Source of the DNA: Wolfiporia cocos
Lineage: Eukaryota; Basidiomycota; Agaricomycetes; Polyporales; Phaeolaceae
Reading direction: 5' to 3'
Assembly: GCA_029448655.1 (NCBI GenBank)
Contig: JACCLO010000008.1
Coordinates: forward strand, 2,666,001 to 2,730,000
Length of the DNA: 64,000 nt
Made by a program: the position numbers and the translations under genes. Shown one piece after another: positions 12,395 to 23,867 of the stretch (positions are counted from its first letter, which is position 1; the number at the start of each line of letters is the position of its first letter). Below the pieces are notes generated by a model, which searched no databases, was not told the origin of the DNA, and worked only from the letters and a program-made list of their open reading frames with translations.

Positions 12395-12790
12395 TTAATG
12401 TGATACAAATGGGCTCATAGCTTCTGCAGCTGCTGCTGGACAACAAGTACTGCCCTCAGCTTCTGCAAACTGAGGACAGAGCTGTTCAAGCTTGCGGCAC
12501 AGCCCTACACCCTTGCGTGATGTTATGATAGGTTCTATAGCCTCTCTGTCATTGTCTTGATCCTCAATGGCCTCAACTGCATCATTTTCGGTGCTGCTAG
12601 TCTGGCCAGATCCCACTAGTCACCGAGCCTCAGCAATGATCTCCTCATCACTGATCATGATGGTATGATTACTGGCATCCCGCTCCTCAATCGGGTTCAA
12701 TAGCTCCTCGAGTGTTAGGTGTGTACCTTGCACGCACTTCCGCTTCTGCAGCACATTGACCGAGGCCGTTAAGCCGGTCTCTAGCTGCTC
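12395..12790 (-). pseudogene. Transposase-tail remnant (possibly pogo/CENP-B type)
   Basis: On the minus strand an interrupted acidic reading frame includes 'ISDEEIIAEAR', a stop, then 'AIEDQDNDREAIEPIITSR' and 'GVGLCRKLEQL'. This pattern resembles the acidic C-terminal tail of pogo/Fot1-like DDE transposases, but the catalytic domain is absent. The assignment is tentative. Confidence 0.25.
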
Positions 12791-13054
12791 AAGCTAAGGG
12801 AGGGAGGGATAAGGTGTTACAGTGTCTGGGATGGTGGCTAGGATGGGCATAGGGCTTCTTTGCAGGGTGCAGTTTGCACTTCCGGTGCATGAATGGGAGA
12901 GCTGACGAAGTCACACTGCACTATGCATGCATTAAATTATCAAATACAGCCAATCCAATAATGCATAACCCCAACTTTGGGCATGCATTATGCAATATCA
13001 GAAATTTATGCACAACATGGGGACAAGATCAGTCCCCGGCTCAGGCTACTATGG

Positions 13055-13738
13055 CTGGACCACTTCTGCACAATGGACCACTTCTGCACAATTGACTCTG
13101 CAGATGCCCCATTGCAGTGAAAAGTCACGGGATAAATCGTGTAGATAGTAGACATATATACTAATGCGGCTGTAGAGTTTTATCCCAATCTTTGGCTTAT
13201 GTCCTTGTGCAAAATTCTGAATGTTGTGTTTTCAAAGCTCCGAGGACCGGGGTATGACAAAAATTGTAAGATCTGGTCCGATCCTATGCTTTAAACACTC
13301 TGATGCTGTTGTAGAAGGATGGCCCACATTGAGATGATATGGCTACTAGGTTTTCTGGGGCAGGCATCAGGCTGTTGCGAAGGAACTCAAAGAACATTGC
13401 ACAGGTGTGACAAACTGTGGGTGCCTTTCCTGTCATGGAAATCATGCTTTTGAAGTCCGATGCGGCCATTAGTACTGGTGATGTCGCAAAGCTGACTGAT
13501 GCGGTGATGGTGGCATGCTCGGCATACTGTGACTGATTGTGACAAAATTGTGCATTAGGGGTCTCTTTTGCACCCTCTTACCAGTATCCCTCGGTCTCAA
13601 CAATGCTCACTCTATCTGCATCGTCCTATTTATATACTATATATTAGATCCTAGGCTACAAAATAGAAGATGTCTGGAGATGAACGGGGCTCACATTTTT
13701 CACTTATCTGCATGCCATCAAAATTGTGCAGAAGTGGT
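13055..13738. repeat. Candidate TIR element (GACCACTTCTGCACAATT ends)
   Basis: GACCACTTCTGCACAATT near 13073-13092 reappears inverted at about 13721-13738. The left end carries a tandem second copy of the motif starting near 13055. The 0.66 kb between has no coding sequence I recognise. No convincing target duplication was found, so this remains a candidate. Confidence 0.35.
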
Positions 13739-13960
13739 CTGTTGTAAATTCCGAAGTCCCGTGGGAACGCATTACAACGCGTTACGACCAGATTTGGGTA
13801 GAGAGTTGGAACACACTGCGTCACAAGCCAAAATGTTGCGAAGCCGTTCCAACGGTAGGCTGAGCGTTCCAATGGCAATACAAAAATACCATTTGCCAGC
13901 TGTCAGGTCAGCGTGACAGCCCGTTCCAACGCATGCCAACCGTTGCGGTTCATCATAATG
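13738..13960. repeat. Subterminal-repeat cluster (GTTCCAACG family)
   Basis: Begins with GTAAATTCCGAAGTCCCG and continues with several copies of GTTCCAACG or its inverse. A mirror-image copy lies at 36180-36340, and a shorter related end lies at about 27975-28020. Clusters like this are typical subterminal repeats of CACTA/CMC-type DNA transposons, so it may be a terminus of such an element. Confidence 0.45.
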
Positions 13961-14422
13961 TGGAGCTCAAAAACAAACTCTCGCCATGTGTATCTTTCCC
14001 ATGTTGATTAGATCCACGCTGTTCTGTACTATCTAATCTAGAGTTGTCATCTATACAGTAACTTATCTTATCTTCTGCGATGAATTGCTTACTTAATACA
14101 CATGACTGCATGCTGCTTACCTTAGAACGTAGGCATTTTATTGCTATTCTTATGGGATTCGATCTACGGTACTGTACAGATATAGCAATCATTGAGTGCT
14201 ACACTTTACAAAATGAGCCATATGGTCAACACTGGAACAGATTTTGTGAGTAAGATGTTGAATAGATAAGCCTTACTTCCATTCCCTAGACAAGCTCGTC
14301 GAAAGCGATGCAGCGCGCATGCCAGTAAGTATTCACATTACGTTGTACTGGCTCCTCTGACGCTCCAGAGCAGATGGATTAACAAGCTAGAGCTGTCACG
14401 ATGGCAGTCAATGTCCCCAGTC

Positions 14423-14898
14423 TGACACAGACTCACTCTGGGTCTACGGCCTATTGAGGCGATACCAGCACCGCTGACTAGTACGGGGTATGGTCCAAGC
14501 TGATGTCGCGTACGATACTACCAGCGAGGGGAACCACAGGCTAGTACGGGGATATAGGGCAGAGGCTCTCGAACGTTGGTCGTCCTAGGAGGCATGCAGA
14601 GGAGAGGTTGAGTAAGAGGGACACGCCCCAACGTTACAATAACTGTTCTGAGGCTAATCCTCAGAACGCAACAGACTATATACATGTGTGACAACACTGC
14701 CGCTAAGGCCACCCTAAAGGTGGCCCCTACGCTACGCGCTAACCACCAAACGCTGGTAGATAAGATAGAGGCTGTGTACATGTACGCTAATCTATAAGTC
14801 AGGTGACCATAGGGGAGATCATGTGATAGGGGGACGTAGATACGTGAGTTCGACCCCGGCGTATGGCAATAATAGGGTCACGGGATTTAACCGTGACA
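14423..14898 (-). mobile_element. Solo LTR with 5 bp target duplication
   Basis: A 476 bp segment beginning TGACAC and ending GTGACA, flanked by the perfect 5 bp repeat CAGTC (14418-14422 and 14899-14903). On the minus strand it has a TATA element (TGTATATAG) followed by a short inverted repeat (TCTGAGGATTAGCCTCAGA). No internal retrotransposon region adjoins it, so it is a solo LTR left by LTR-LTR recombination. It sits at the 5' end of the peptidase pseudogene. Confidence 0.85.
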
Positions 14899-14903
14899 CA
14901 GTC

Positions 14904-16490
14904 CTATCATGCAGTCTACGACACTATCCAATGGTCTGGCTGCCACAACTGAATCACATCCACACATGCAAACTGTGACTGTCGGTGTGTGGATTGACAT
15001 GGGTTCAAGGGTGGAGACAGACAAGACAAACAGGACTCCGCACTTCTTTGAACATATGGCCTTCAAGGGCACCAACTGGCAAATGCAGCACATGCTCGAG
15101 CTCAAGGTGGAGAACCTTGCCGTGCACTTGAATGTGTACACATCCTGCGAGCAGATGGTGTACTATGCTAAGAGCTTCTGCAAGGATGTTGGTGTTGCTG
15201 TGGATATCATTAGCGACATCCTGGAGAACTCGAAGTTAAAGAACTCGGCAATTGAGCGTAAGCGTGATGTGATTTTGCGGGAGCAGCAGGAGGTCAACAA
15301 GCAGCTCAAAGAGGTTGTTTCCGATCACTTGCACTCCATTGCTTTCACTGGTGCATCCCCCGGCCTGATTTCCCTATTTGCTCATTATGTATTCTCTCGG
15401 TTTGTGTAGGTCACCCGCTTGGTAGGACCATTCCCAGCCCAAAGGCCAACATTCTTTCTATCAGCTGTGATGATCTTGCATCTTACATCAAGACGAACTA
15501 CACCACTGATCAATCGCATGGTTTTGGTCATGTCACAGTTTCTTAGGCATTTACCTAATTTTTCCCGAATTTATACCAATTTTCTCCGACTTGTCTTATG
15601 ACAAGTCCTAGTCAATGTAGTTAGAAACCCTAACCACGAAGTGTCACTCTTCTCGAATCCTCTCGAAGGTCCTAGAAACGTGACTCATAACATTCTCATC
15701 AGCGGCCCATCGTATATACCAATCGGCCTATGACTCACATGTCAGATGACTTCTAGTTAGCTAACGTGACTTATTCCACTGTAAGTGCACAGCATTACCG
15801 CTGGTACGCACAGACCCGTTACTTCAGATCTGAATGGCTCCCACATGTGTATATAAGCTGCTCCTCTAAGGCTTATAACCTTAGAACGATTCATTGCTCT
15901 ACCCCGCTGCATCAGCTCTTCTACCTACTGCTGCACAGTTTCATCACTTGATTTACTAACCGTCCACAAAAGACACTTCCAAGTGAGTTCCTGGGTCAGG
16001 TTGGCACTGGTGACATTGACCACCAGGAACTCGTCAAGCTCACTGAGAAGCACTTCTCTGCCCTCCCTGTCTCTTCTAATCCCATTCCTCTTGGCTGTCT
16101 ATTGCACCCAAAAACCAAGTTTGTTGGCCAGGAAGTGCGCATCCGCAATGATACTATGCCCACCGCACATGCTGCCATCACAGTAGAGGGTGTTGGCTGG
16201 AGCTCACCTGACTACTACCCCATGCTCGTCATGCAGTCGATCTTCGGCAACTGGGGCTGCTCGCTGGGTGCTGCTGGTCTGATGTCATCCCATTTGTCCC
16301 ACATCATCTCCTCCCACAACCTTGCAAACAGCTTCATGTTTTTCTCAACATCATACTCTGATACTGGTCTCTGGGGTATCTACCTCATCACAAAGAATGT
16401 GATGAACATGGACGATCTTGCACATTTCACACTCATGCAGACATCAAGCAAGCAGTGCTGAAGTACATATGGGACCAAGACATGAGCACT
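14904..16490 (+). pseudogene. Mitochondrial processing peptidase beta pseudogene
   Basis: A decayed copy of the M16 metallopeptidase that cleaves mitochondrial presequences. Recognisable pieces: 14909-15350 (LSNGL... VGVWIDMGSR, the zinc motif HFFEH, AIERKRDVILREQQEV), 15410-15525 (PLGRT and SYIKTNYTTD), and 15999-16440 (HQELVKL, PTAHAAI, VEGVGWSSPDYYPM). A short C-terminal piece (LKYIWDQD) follows out of frame near 16455-16490, after an internal deletion. An intron of 59 nt (15351-15409) is retained, so it arose from a genomic duplicate and not from retrotransposition. Many differences from the family look like CpG transitions (Arg to Cys or Trp, Thr to Met). The N-terminal leader is cut off at the solo LTR. 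It cannot make a working peptidase. Confidence 0.85.
15531..15993 (+). mobile_element. LTR-like insertion inside the peptidase pseudogene
   Basis: Sequence foreign to the peptidase separates the coding pieces that end at 15525 and resume at 15999, probably within an intron. It starts TGTCACAG and has a TATA element (GTATATAAG near 15849). GGTCA flanks it on both sides (15526-15530 and 15994-15998) as a candidate duplication. The 3' end does not finish in CA, so its right boundary is uncertain. Confidence 0.5.
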
Positions 16491-17059
16491 ATCTGTGTGT
16501 CAGATTTGAGATTGCGATTGCTAATACATAGCAGCTAGGGATAGACATAATGTAGCTGTTTGCTTCCACTATTGTGTCGTGTCAATGTAGTAGTGTAGAT
16601 AACAATCGATGTCACTGTTAACAGTTCAATATATATGCTGTCAGCATTGCAGAATGTAGAAAAATACAATCATAGAGTACAATTGTGTGAGTGGTCTTCA
16701 TGGGTGAAGCGGGCCTGTCGCACTGCACCGTATGTAATTATGCATTGGCTAACATCCTGCTCTTGCTGGCCTGTGGGAGCCACCTATTTCACAGACACTA
16801 CAACTGCTGACTCTGCAGATATGCCTCCCCACTCGTGTTTCAACATTGTTAACAGACAGTCGTCATCAGATGGTGAAGATTTCGACCTGAACGATATCTC
16901 AAGCTGTGACAGTGAGGACCATTCAAGAGGGACTTCAGTGCTGGAGATGCATCTTTAGAGACACTTCAGATGCATCTGGGGCTCTCTAAGCAATCTTAAT
17001 GCCCAAGTGTGTTGTATAGATGTATCTGAATAAAATAAGATGCATCTGCGCAAGAAATA

Positions 17060-17130
17060 CCTGTGCAGGGTTTGAACACTTGACCTGGGATCAGCAAAGT
17101 CGCAACCTGTACCACTTCACCAAATGGTCA
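17060..17130 (-). other. tRNA-like sequence in left arm of copy A
   Basis: Read on the minus strand it has a D-arm/A-box-like TTGGTGAAGTGGTA followed about 35 nt later by a B-box-like GTGTTCAAACCCTG. It resembles a decayed tRNA gene. The full cloverleaf is not convincing, so it is not annotated as a tRNA. Confidence 0.45.
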
Positions 17131-17430
17131 TGGTATCCAGTCACATACTTGTCAATATGATCCATTTAATGTCCTTTCATCGCCGTAGCTGTTAATTGTC
17201 AAGTCGCACCTTAGTGTGATGTTCCATATTGCCCTGTAGGTAATTTATGACAGCATCCTTACCTCATTGCAGATACATATGGGTTGTGGGATACATCAAT
17301 AAAGAGATGCATTCTGAGTTCAAGGAACACTTGAGCTTACTGACATATGAGCAGAATGTTAAATTTTATTACAACCATTATTATATCAAGTACTGACTAT
17401 ATATTTGCACAAGATCTTCCTTTCACTAAC

Positions 17431-17500
17431 TGCTTTAGCTGAGTGGTTTCAGTTGCTGTTTCGCTGAGGTTCATGGTTCCTGGTTCGATTTCCGGAATGT
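17431..17500 (+). other. tRNA-like sequence in right arm of copy A
   Basis: TTAGCTGAGTGGTT (17435-17448) fits a polymerase III A box, and GGTTCGATTTCC (17482-17493) fits a B box at normal spacing. It mirrors the tRNA-like sequence in the left arm. The acceptor stem is not well formed, so a working tRNA is unlikely. Confidence 0.5.
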
Positions 17501-19439
17501 GATGCTTTATTTTGGTACCAATGGGCGCCTAATTCCGATGACTTAAAGTGCCCCAGATGCATCTGCGGTGTCTCTAAAGTTGCATCTGTGGCACTGAAAC
17601 TCTACCATTTGAATGCTGACCACTCTGAGTCAGGTGGTGAGGTGGGGCCAATTACTATTTCTGGTGATGATGCGAGCATTGAGGTCTTGAGAGAGGTACA
17701 TTCTGGTGCAGCTACTGTTAATACTGTAAGCCAAGAGTAATATAATGTGTGCTAGGCCATAGCAGCTGGATAGCTATCGTATGGGAAGCAATGCAACAAG
17801 ATCCATGAGCTCAAGGCTGAGCTGGTTATGTTGAAGGGTAAATGGCCCTCAAATGCAAAATCTGCGACCCTGTCGAGTCAGGACGACCATATCACCTTTC
17901 TGGGTCATGAATACTCTTACCTCATTTGTCCTTGGATCGACGAAACACTCTTCCGGGTTGCAGAGCGACCCACAATTGACCTGACTAGTCCAGAGAGGTA
18001 TGGCGCCAGTACTGTGGAGGGTCATGCCAAGCTCCAGGAAGCTGTGCTCGTGGTGGGACTTTTTGATCTTGTCCTGGAGGACTTATGCCGCATGATGAAA
18101 GAAATGGACCATTTTGGATCTGTGGTAAGTTAACTTATATTAGCTCATCTGATTGGCTACTCATAGGCCCCTGTCTGTGTTGTAGTTCAGATTGGCTCTT
18201 AGTGGTGCATGTCGTCACATGGTGCTCACTGTCCGGAGAGTAGCAGTGCAGATTTTTAATCTTGGACTGAGTTATTTTGGTGGCAAGGCATCCAATCATA
18301 GCACAATCCAACAGCTGCAGGCATTGCTCAAGACATCTCCTACTATTCAGAAGTACACTCCATTTGCACCTCTTTTATATCCTATTGGCTAGGATGGTCG
18401 CCGCATTTTGGACTCTGCCCTCTTGTTCCAGAGTGAAGAAGTTGCCTTGGTAAGTGCTTACCTTTTGACATAGAACCTGTTTGTACTCAAGCGGATAATG
18501 CCTATAGGTCCTCAAAGTTGTAGTTCATGGACCTGCATCTCTGAATGGCATCAGAGCTTGCAATAGTGCAAAAGCTGCAGCTAGGAAGTATGGGATCATT
18601 TCCGTCACTCCAGCTCTGATTGCACTGTCCTGCATTGTTGTAAGTCTCCTTATATCTGCTGTGTACAATATGTATGCCTGAGCACTTTAATACAGACATG
18701 CTATGTTTGCTCACCAGACAAGACTTTTGAGCCATTTGGCACAATTTCTGGCATTACATATTTGGCAGATTTTGATCTGTACAAGCAGCTGCTCATTTCT
18801 ATGGTGTCCTTACAGAGGCAAAGCCTCATTGGGTGGTTTGACTCAATTGTGTTTGAGGGACGCGGGCAGCAGGTTAGCGCATTGCCAGGTGCTGACTCAG
18901 ACAGCCCATATGACATTGCTGCTGTACTGCTTGCATTGAACCATGGGCCTGATACCTCCAGCCAGAGTCTCCCAATGCCAACAGGCACAGAGCATAACTC
19001 AGAGGTGAGTGTTTGGCACTTATCAAGATGAATCATGATCCTCACTAGGATTGCAATCATTACTGTCTAACCTGTTGATGTGAACAATTCTGTACCTCAG
19101 CCAGATGAGCTTTTGCTTCCACGTTCTTTTGGTAATCTGGGTCTACATGACACAGTTTCAGAAGATGTGTCCAGCACTGTAAGGATAGTTTGTGCAAAGC
19201 CAACAGCAGATTTAGCTAATTCAATCTTCAAGAAACAGGTAGCAGGCTCACTACAGATAGCAGGTCCATCACAGGCCATGGGTTTATCACAGGTACCCAC
19301 AGCAGCAGCAGGGTCCAAAAGGCAATCTAAGAGGGCTAGATCAAAGGGCATGCTGGGTAAATCCTCAGCTGAGACTGAACTGGGAGAAGGACAATCCACT
19401 AAGGTTGCAAAGAGGTCTTCAAGGTGTAAGGCACATTAG

Positions 19440-19772
19440 AAATAATTGAACATATTTGTTACAATTGCAAACTGTGTTTTTCTTTTTCTCTCTCTTTGTA
19501 TCACTTATACTGCAAGCCTAACCTTGCTGCCTGTTATGAATCATTGTACAGTATATCACACTTGGCATGCTCAACCATGCCTTACCCAGACTCTAGCCTT
19601 TCTATGACTCATTAGTGTATCTTCACAGTGGTAGTCTGACTCATAAGTTACTGATATGGTTCTACCAAGTACTTCAAGGACCTTAAACCATGACTCAGCC
19701 TTGTTATGCAATACCTTGTCCTTCTTGATCACCCTGAAGGAGAATATATTAAGTGGTCTGCATTGTAATGCA
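19440..19772. other. Spacer between convergent genes
   Basis: AT-rich 333 bp between the unknown broken gene and the 3' end of the Plavaka transposase. No gene was recognised. Confidence 0.4.
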
Positions 19773-21748
19773 CTACAGAAACTTGGTCTGCTTGAGCCGT
19801 ATAAACATATCACTATAAATAGTGTCCATAACAAAATAGTCTCCAGCATTTTCATAATCAGGAATGAGTACTGCACCCCAAATTGTGGAATGTATGGGAA
19901 TAAATTCTGCCTGTGAATGTGGCCTTGCTCGAATACGGAACAGTCCAAGCTCTGTATCTGTTCTATGGCATGCACCAACTGAAGTATCCATTGCATGAAT
20001 AAGGGCAAGTGGGTACTCCTTTTCATATGCTACACAGGTGAAGACAAACAGTAGCTGTGCAAAGAATGCTCCACTTTCTGTGTGAATCATCACATAATCA
20101 TATCTTGGTTTGCCATGAAAATTTTCACTGCAGCGCAAACAATCTGTGTTTTCCATACAGTCAATGGTTGATTCATAATTGTCCCGGATATAACGATATT
20201 GAGTGATCTATAGAAATTATTACTATACATCTACTCTGAAGGGAAGTTGACAAATCTTTGCAAATCCCATAAGTTCAACACCTTTGCCAGAAAGTTGGAT
20301 TGCTTGGGAATGCAAGAAGTCTGTGAGAAATTTATTCAACCTCTTGCGGAAATTGTGAAATGCAGCATCAAACTAGTGCTGCTTTTCCAAGTCTGAAAGT
20401 TTGATTTGTTTGAGCTTGGAGCCCAACCTGATATGATGAGAACCATAGCATGAATCATCATCGTCCTCTTTGAGTGCTTCAGACTGCAACTGTTTATAAT
20501 GGTGCAGCTCATCAATGTCTTCACGGATGAGTGAAGAAACAAGAAGTAGATGTTCAGCAGTTAGAATCCAATTAATCTGAGTCAGTCAGACTCTCTATTG
20601 AGTTATGTAGTGGAAGCCCACCTGCTGTGCAAAATCTCTTTTATTGGCCCTCAGTTGATATGACTTCTCCAACACCTGGTGTCGATGTTCACTTGGTTTT
20701 GTATTGTAATTACAGGTGACACCTTTGGCTTTGATGTCTTCGAATGCATGCTGATGTGTATGAACTTTGGGAAAGTTCCAATTCTTTTCATTCTCTCCAC
20801 TGGCCACACACTTATATTCTTTAGTAAGTAGTTCAAGTAAATGTCTGGCTCATAGCTCAATCAATTTTGACCAGGTGAGCAGTTCCTGCTCTCCAGCTGT
20901 GATTGTTTCAGATGTATGAACCTCAAGTCCCAAGTACATATCAAGGTTGAGATAACTGCAAAGGCATTGTAGCAATAAAAAGCCTTTGGGATGCTTTTGA
21001 GGAGTGAGAATGTTATAAGCTCCAAAGATAACAATCTAAAATGAATCAGGCAATATGCCATACTAATCATGTGGGACAATATACCTTTGAGAGGTCTTCA
21101 GACTTGCCACCATCAGTGAACTTAGTTTTGACAACAGTGGAGAAGTGGGTTAGGTTGTTCCAGCGAGGAATGGCATTGATCCTATAATCAGATTTCAATG
21201 ATATGTGTGATAATTATGCAGGTGCATCTCAGCAACTCACTGTGTATTAAATTTTGCATAATCTTCACGCCCACATGCAATTATGCAATTCTCAATTTGG
21301 GACCACAGATGATCACCAAATAGTCCAAGATGATAGGCATGAAGGCGGTCAAAGGATATTGCACGATATAAATCTGAGTGTGTAAGGCTCCAGAAAGCAC
21401 TCTGACATTCATGTGAGATACATTGTGTAACATAAAGATAATCATACCTGAATAGGCCGTAGGCCATATGACTGTAGTAACCTTTCTGCATCAGCTTTAT
21501 TCATTGTCTCAGATTCCTGAAAAATGTCCTGAGTCTGTTTTGTAGTCCATAGTGGCCAATGTTTAGACAATTCAGCCAAAGATTCTGCTGGTACAAGACA
21601 GGTAGGGCAGGGGAAATTTGATCCAACACCACGGATCAAAGCCATGATAGCCCTGTCAATGCCTAAGATGAGATACAAGAGATACAAAAATCAGGACCTA
21701 CTGTTCCTCATAATCAGCAGACAGTATTAAGAGTAGTGGATATAGTAG
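19773..21748 (-). pseudogene. Plavaka transposase, C-terminal part
   Basis: Reading from 21748 down: LYPLLLILSADYEEQ, an intron, then IMALIRGVGSNFPCPTC, SFDRLHAYHLGLFGDHLW, THFSTVVKTKFTDGGKSED, NWNFPKVHTHQHAFEDIKAK and a long C-terminal domain (YDYVMIHTESGAFFAQLLFV, LGLFRIRARPHSQAEFIPIH) ending at 19773. These are family landmarks of the Plavaka transposase in Agaricomycetes. The pieces are joined by several short introns, and a few frames are disturbed. It is separated from its own N terminus by retrotransposon sequence, so it is inactive. Confidence 0.75.
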
Positions 21749-21749
21749 C

Positions 21750-22402
21750 CGTTTCACATGGTCTAGAGCCTGTTCTGCAGATTGATCTCGATCTCCTGCG
21801 TTCTTGATGCGATCGATGATCGAGATCTGGATCGTGTGTATCACCAGTTCATCTGGGATCATTGTTATTCCCTCGTTGTCCCCTTTGCTTTCGTCAAGGT
21901 GGTACAATCTAGAGAGCATGTTGGCCATAACCAACTTCCTTCCGGGAACGTGCTGCAGCTTTAGATCAAACTGCGAGAGGAACAGATGCCATCTCGCTTG
22001 TCACCGGTTTAGACGCTGTGGGCTTCTCCAGTACATCAGGTTCTGATGATCACTTCGGATCAAGATCCGATGTGGTGCTCCTTTGAACAGGTGCCGCCAT
22101 TCTTCCAGTGCGCGGACTATCCCGAGTAGTTCGTGATCGTAGATTTCGTAGTTCCGTTCTGCCGGTGTTAGGGATTGTGAGAGGTATCCCACTGGTTGTT
22201 CACACCCTGTTTCATCTGTCTGTTTCAGTACTGCTCCTGTGGCATACTGGGATGCATCTGTTTCAAGGATGAAGGGTTTCTCCTTATCAGGTGTTCCTAG
22301 TGCTGGTGCCATCGTAAACGCCTTTTTCATGAAATCAAACGCTTTTTGTTCTCTGTCCGTCCATTGGAATCCCGTCCCTGTGACAGTTTTCGTGAGATCT
22401 AC
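21750..22402 (-). pseudogene. Ty3/gypsy RNase H domain
   Basis: Contains the TDASQYATGAVL start of the RNase H fold, YEIYDHELLGIVRALEEWRH and RSDHQNLMYW, the usual D-E-D acidic residues. An in-frame TGA at 22001-22003 cuts the frame; it then resumes with QARWHLFLSQFDLKLQHVPG. About 80 residues later it changes into Plavaka sequence. No integrase follows. Confidence 0.8.
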
Positions 22403-22408
22403 TAGGGG

Positions 22409-23140
22409 TCACACGTGTGTCGAGTAATGATCTATAAATTTTCGGTAGAAGTTTGCAAATCCCAAGAAGGACCTGACTTCTTTGAGATTTCGCGGAGTCG
22501 GCCATTCTTTGATTCCCTTGAGTTTCGCTGGGTCCATCTGAATATTTCCTGGGGTAATGACCAGCCCCAGAAATTCGACCCGGTCGACGCCGAATGCGCA
22601 TTTCTCTGGTTTGACGAAGATGTGGTTGTCTACCAACCTCTGGAGGATCTGTCGTTCTCTCTCTTTGTGCATTTCCTCATCTGCTGAAAAGATGAGGATG
22701 TCGTCCATATAAACGAGCACCCATCCTTCGAGGATTTCTTCCTTCAGGATCTCATTCATCATTGCTTGAAAAGTTCCTGGCGCGTTGCATAATCCGAAGA
22801 ACATGACCGTAGGTTCGTATAACCCTTGGTTCATTTTGAATGCTGCCTTCCATTCGTCCCCTGCTTTAATTCGAACGTTATTGTACCCTGCTCTGAGGTC
22901 CATCTTCGTAAAGATTTTCGCTCCTTTTAGTTTTTCTAGGAGTTCTGATATGAGCGGGAGGGGGTAGACGTTCTTTATTGTCCATTCGTTCAGGTATCGA
23001 TAATCTTGACACGGGTGTAGGTCGTCGTCCTTTTTTGGGACGAAAAAGAAGGGTGACGCCATCGGGGATTTCGAAGGGACTATGAATCCCTTGGCTAGGT
23101 TCTCTTTCAGGAAGTCGTCATTGCCTGTTGTTCCTTCGGG
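22409..23140 (-). pseudogene. Ty3/gypsy reverse transcriptase
   Basis: The palm domain is well kept: [43 protein letters not shown], the [11 protein letters not shown] block and the catalytic YMDDIL box, followed by [18 protein letters not shown] and [14 protein letters not shown] frameshift near 23130 separates it from the upstream dUTPase-linker frame, and an in-frame TGA at 22409-22411 separates it from RNase H. Confidence 0.9.
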
Positions 23141-23499
23141 GGGATAGTGTGTAGACTTTGCAGTCTTTCGGTATAAAGTCGGGTTTTAGTTTGATCGCAT
23201 GGTCCCATGGTCTCGAAGGGGGGAATGCCATTGCGGCTTCTTTACTGAATACCTTGGCAAAATGCAGCAGGTGTCTTGGGACCATTTCCTCAATCGTTTT
23301 TTCTGGTTCGGGGGCTTTCTGTGCGAATTCCTGGGACTTTGTCAATGCTTTTCTGACAGCGTTGACGATCTGTATTTTTGTCCGGAATTCCCTTCGTGTC
23401 TCCCCCTTTTTCCCTATGATTTTAGGGCTATCTTTTGCGAAGTGTCGAATCGCTTCGTATTCCTCGGGAGTGTATAGTCGTTGAGCTGTTTCTTCTGGT

Positions 23500-23867
23500 T
23501 GGTCTGTGGATCTGAACCCCTTTTCTCCCCTTTCTGTCTCATCTAGGTTCTCAACTTTTACAATGTCGGGGGTCAGGTGTTGTTCGAATATTATCTGGGC
23601 TATTCGCATGCCCGGGATGATCCTGTGCGTCTTGTCTGAATAGTTGAAGACGATGGCCCCAACGTCTCCTCGGTAGTCTGAGTCTATGACTCCAGCTTGT
23701 ACTACCAGCCCATGTCTGAGGGTGTTGCCCGATCGTCCGGCCAACCTTCCGTAAGATCCTTTTGGGATCTTCATCTTTACTCCTGTGGGGACTAATTTCC
23801 ATCCTCCCACGGGGATCTCAATTTCTTCTGCCGCGTAAAGGTCGTATCCTGCCGCTTCTTGAGTTCC
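23500..23867 (-). pseudogene. dUTPase domain within the Ty3/gypsy pol
   Basis: All five trimeric dUTPase motifs are readable in order: [44 protein letters not shown] and [12 protein letters not shown]. dUTPase hydrolyses dUTP to dUMP and so limits uracil entry into cDNA. Position is between protease and reverse transcriptase. One in-frame TGA (23868-23870) separates it from the protease. The domain itself is uninterrupted. Confidence 0.88.

Larger units (their letters stand above)
16927..17605. mobile_element. Fold-back element with tRNA-like arms, copy A
   Basis: A 679 bp element with an imperfect 8 bp target duplication (CCATTCAA at 16919-16926 and CCATTTGA at 17606-17613). The TIRs of about 55-60 bp contain AGATGCATCTTTAGAGACAC and CAGATGCATCTGGGGC. 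Inside these the arms continue as weaker inverted repeats, each carrying a tRNA-like sequence. A second copy lies at 32681-33635. The element has no open frame and is non-autonomous. The duplication length suits hAT-like elements, but the ends do not clearly match a known family. Confidence 0.75.
16821..19439 (+). pseudogene. Multi-exon gene of unknown function, broken
   Basis: A spliced gene I cannot assign with confidence; the C-terminal half faintly recalls the DUF6698 type of fungal transposon-associated proteins. Pieces: 16821-16926, then after a transposon insertion 17614-17725, 17774-18124, 18186-18449, 18508-18639, 18696-19004 and 19101-19439. Introns are 48-96 nt with good GT-AG ends. 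The start is acidic and Ser/Asp-rich. The middle has KIHELKAELVMLKGK, and the tail is Lys/Arg/Ser-rich, suggesting a nuclear protein. Two breaks are seen: a 679 bp element at 16927-17605 that interrupts the first exon, and an in-frame TAG at 18390-18392. Removing the element keeps the frame open across the site. It ends about 330 bp from the convergent Plavaka transposase gene and could once have been a passenger of that element. Confidence 0.55.

Noticed and set aside
17060..17500. Working tRNA genes
   Set aside because: A- and B-box-like motifs are present, but the acceptor stems do not pair well and both lie inside a repeated mobile element.
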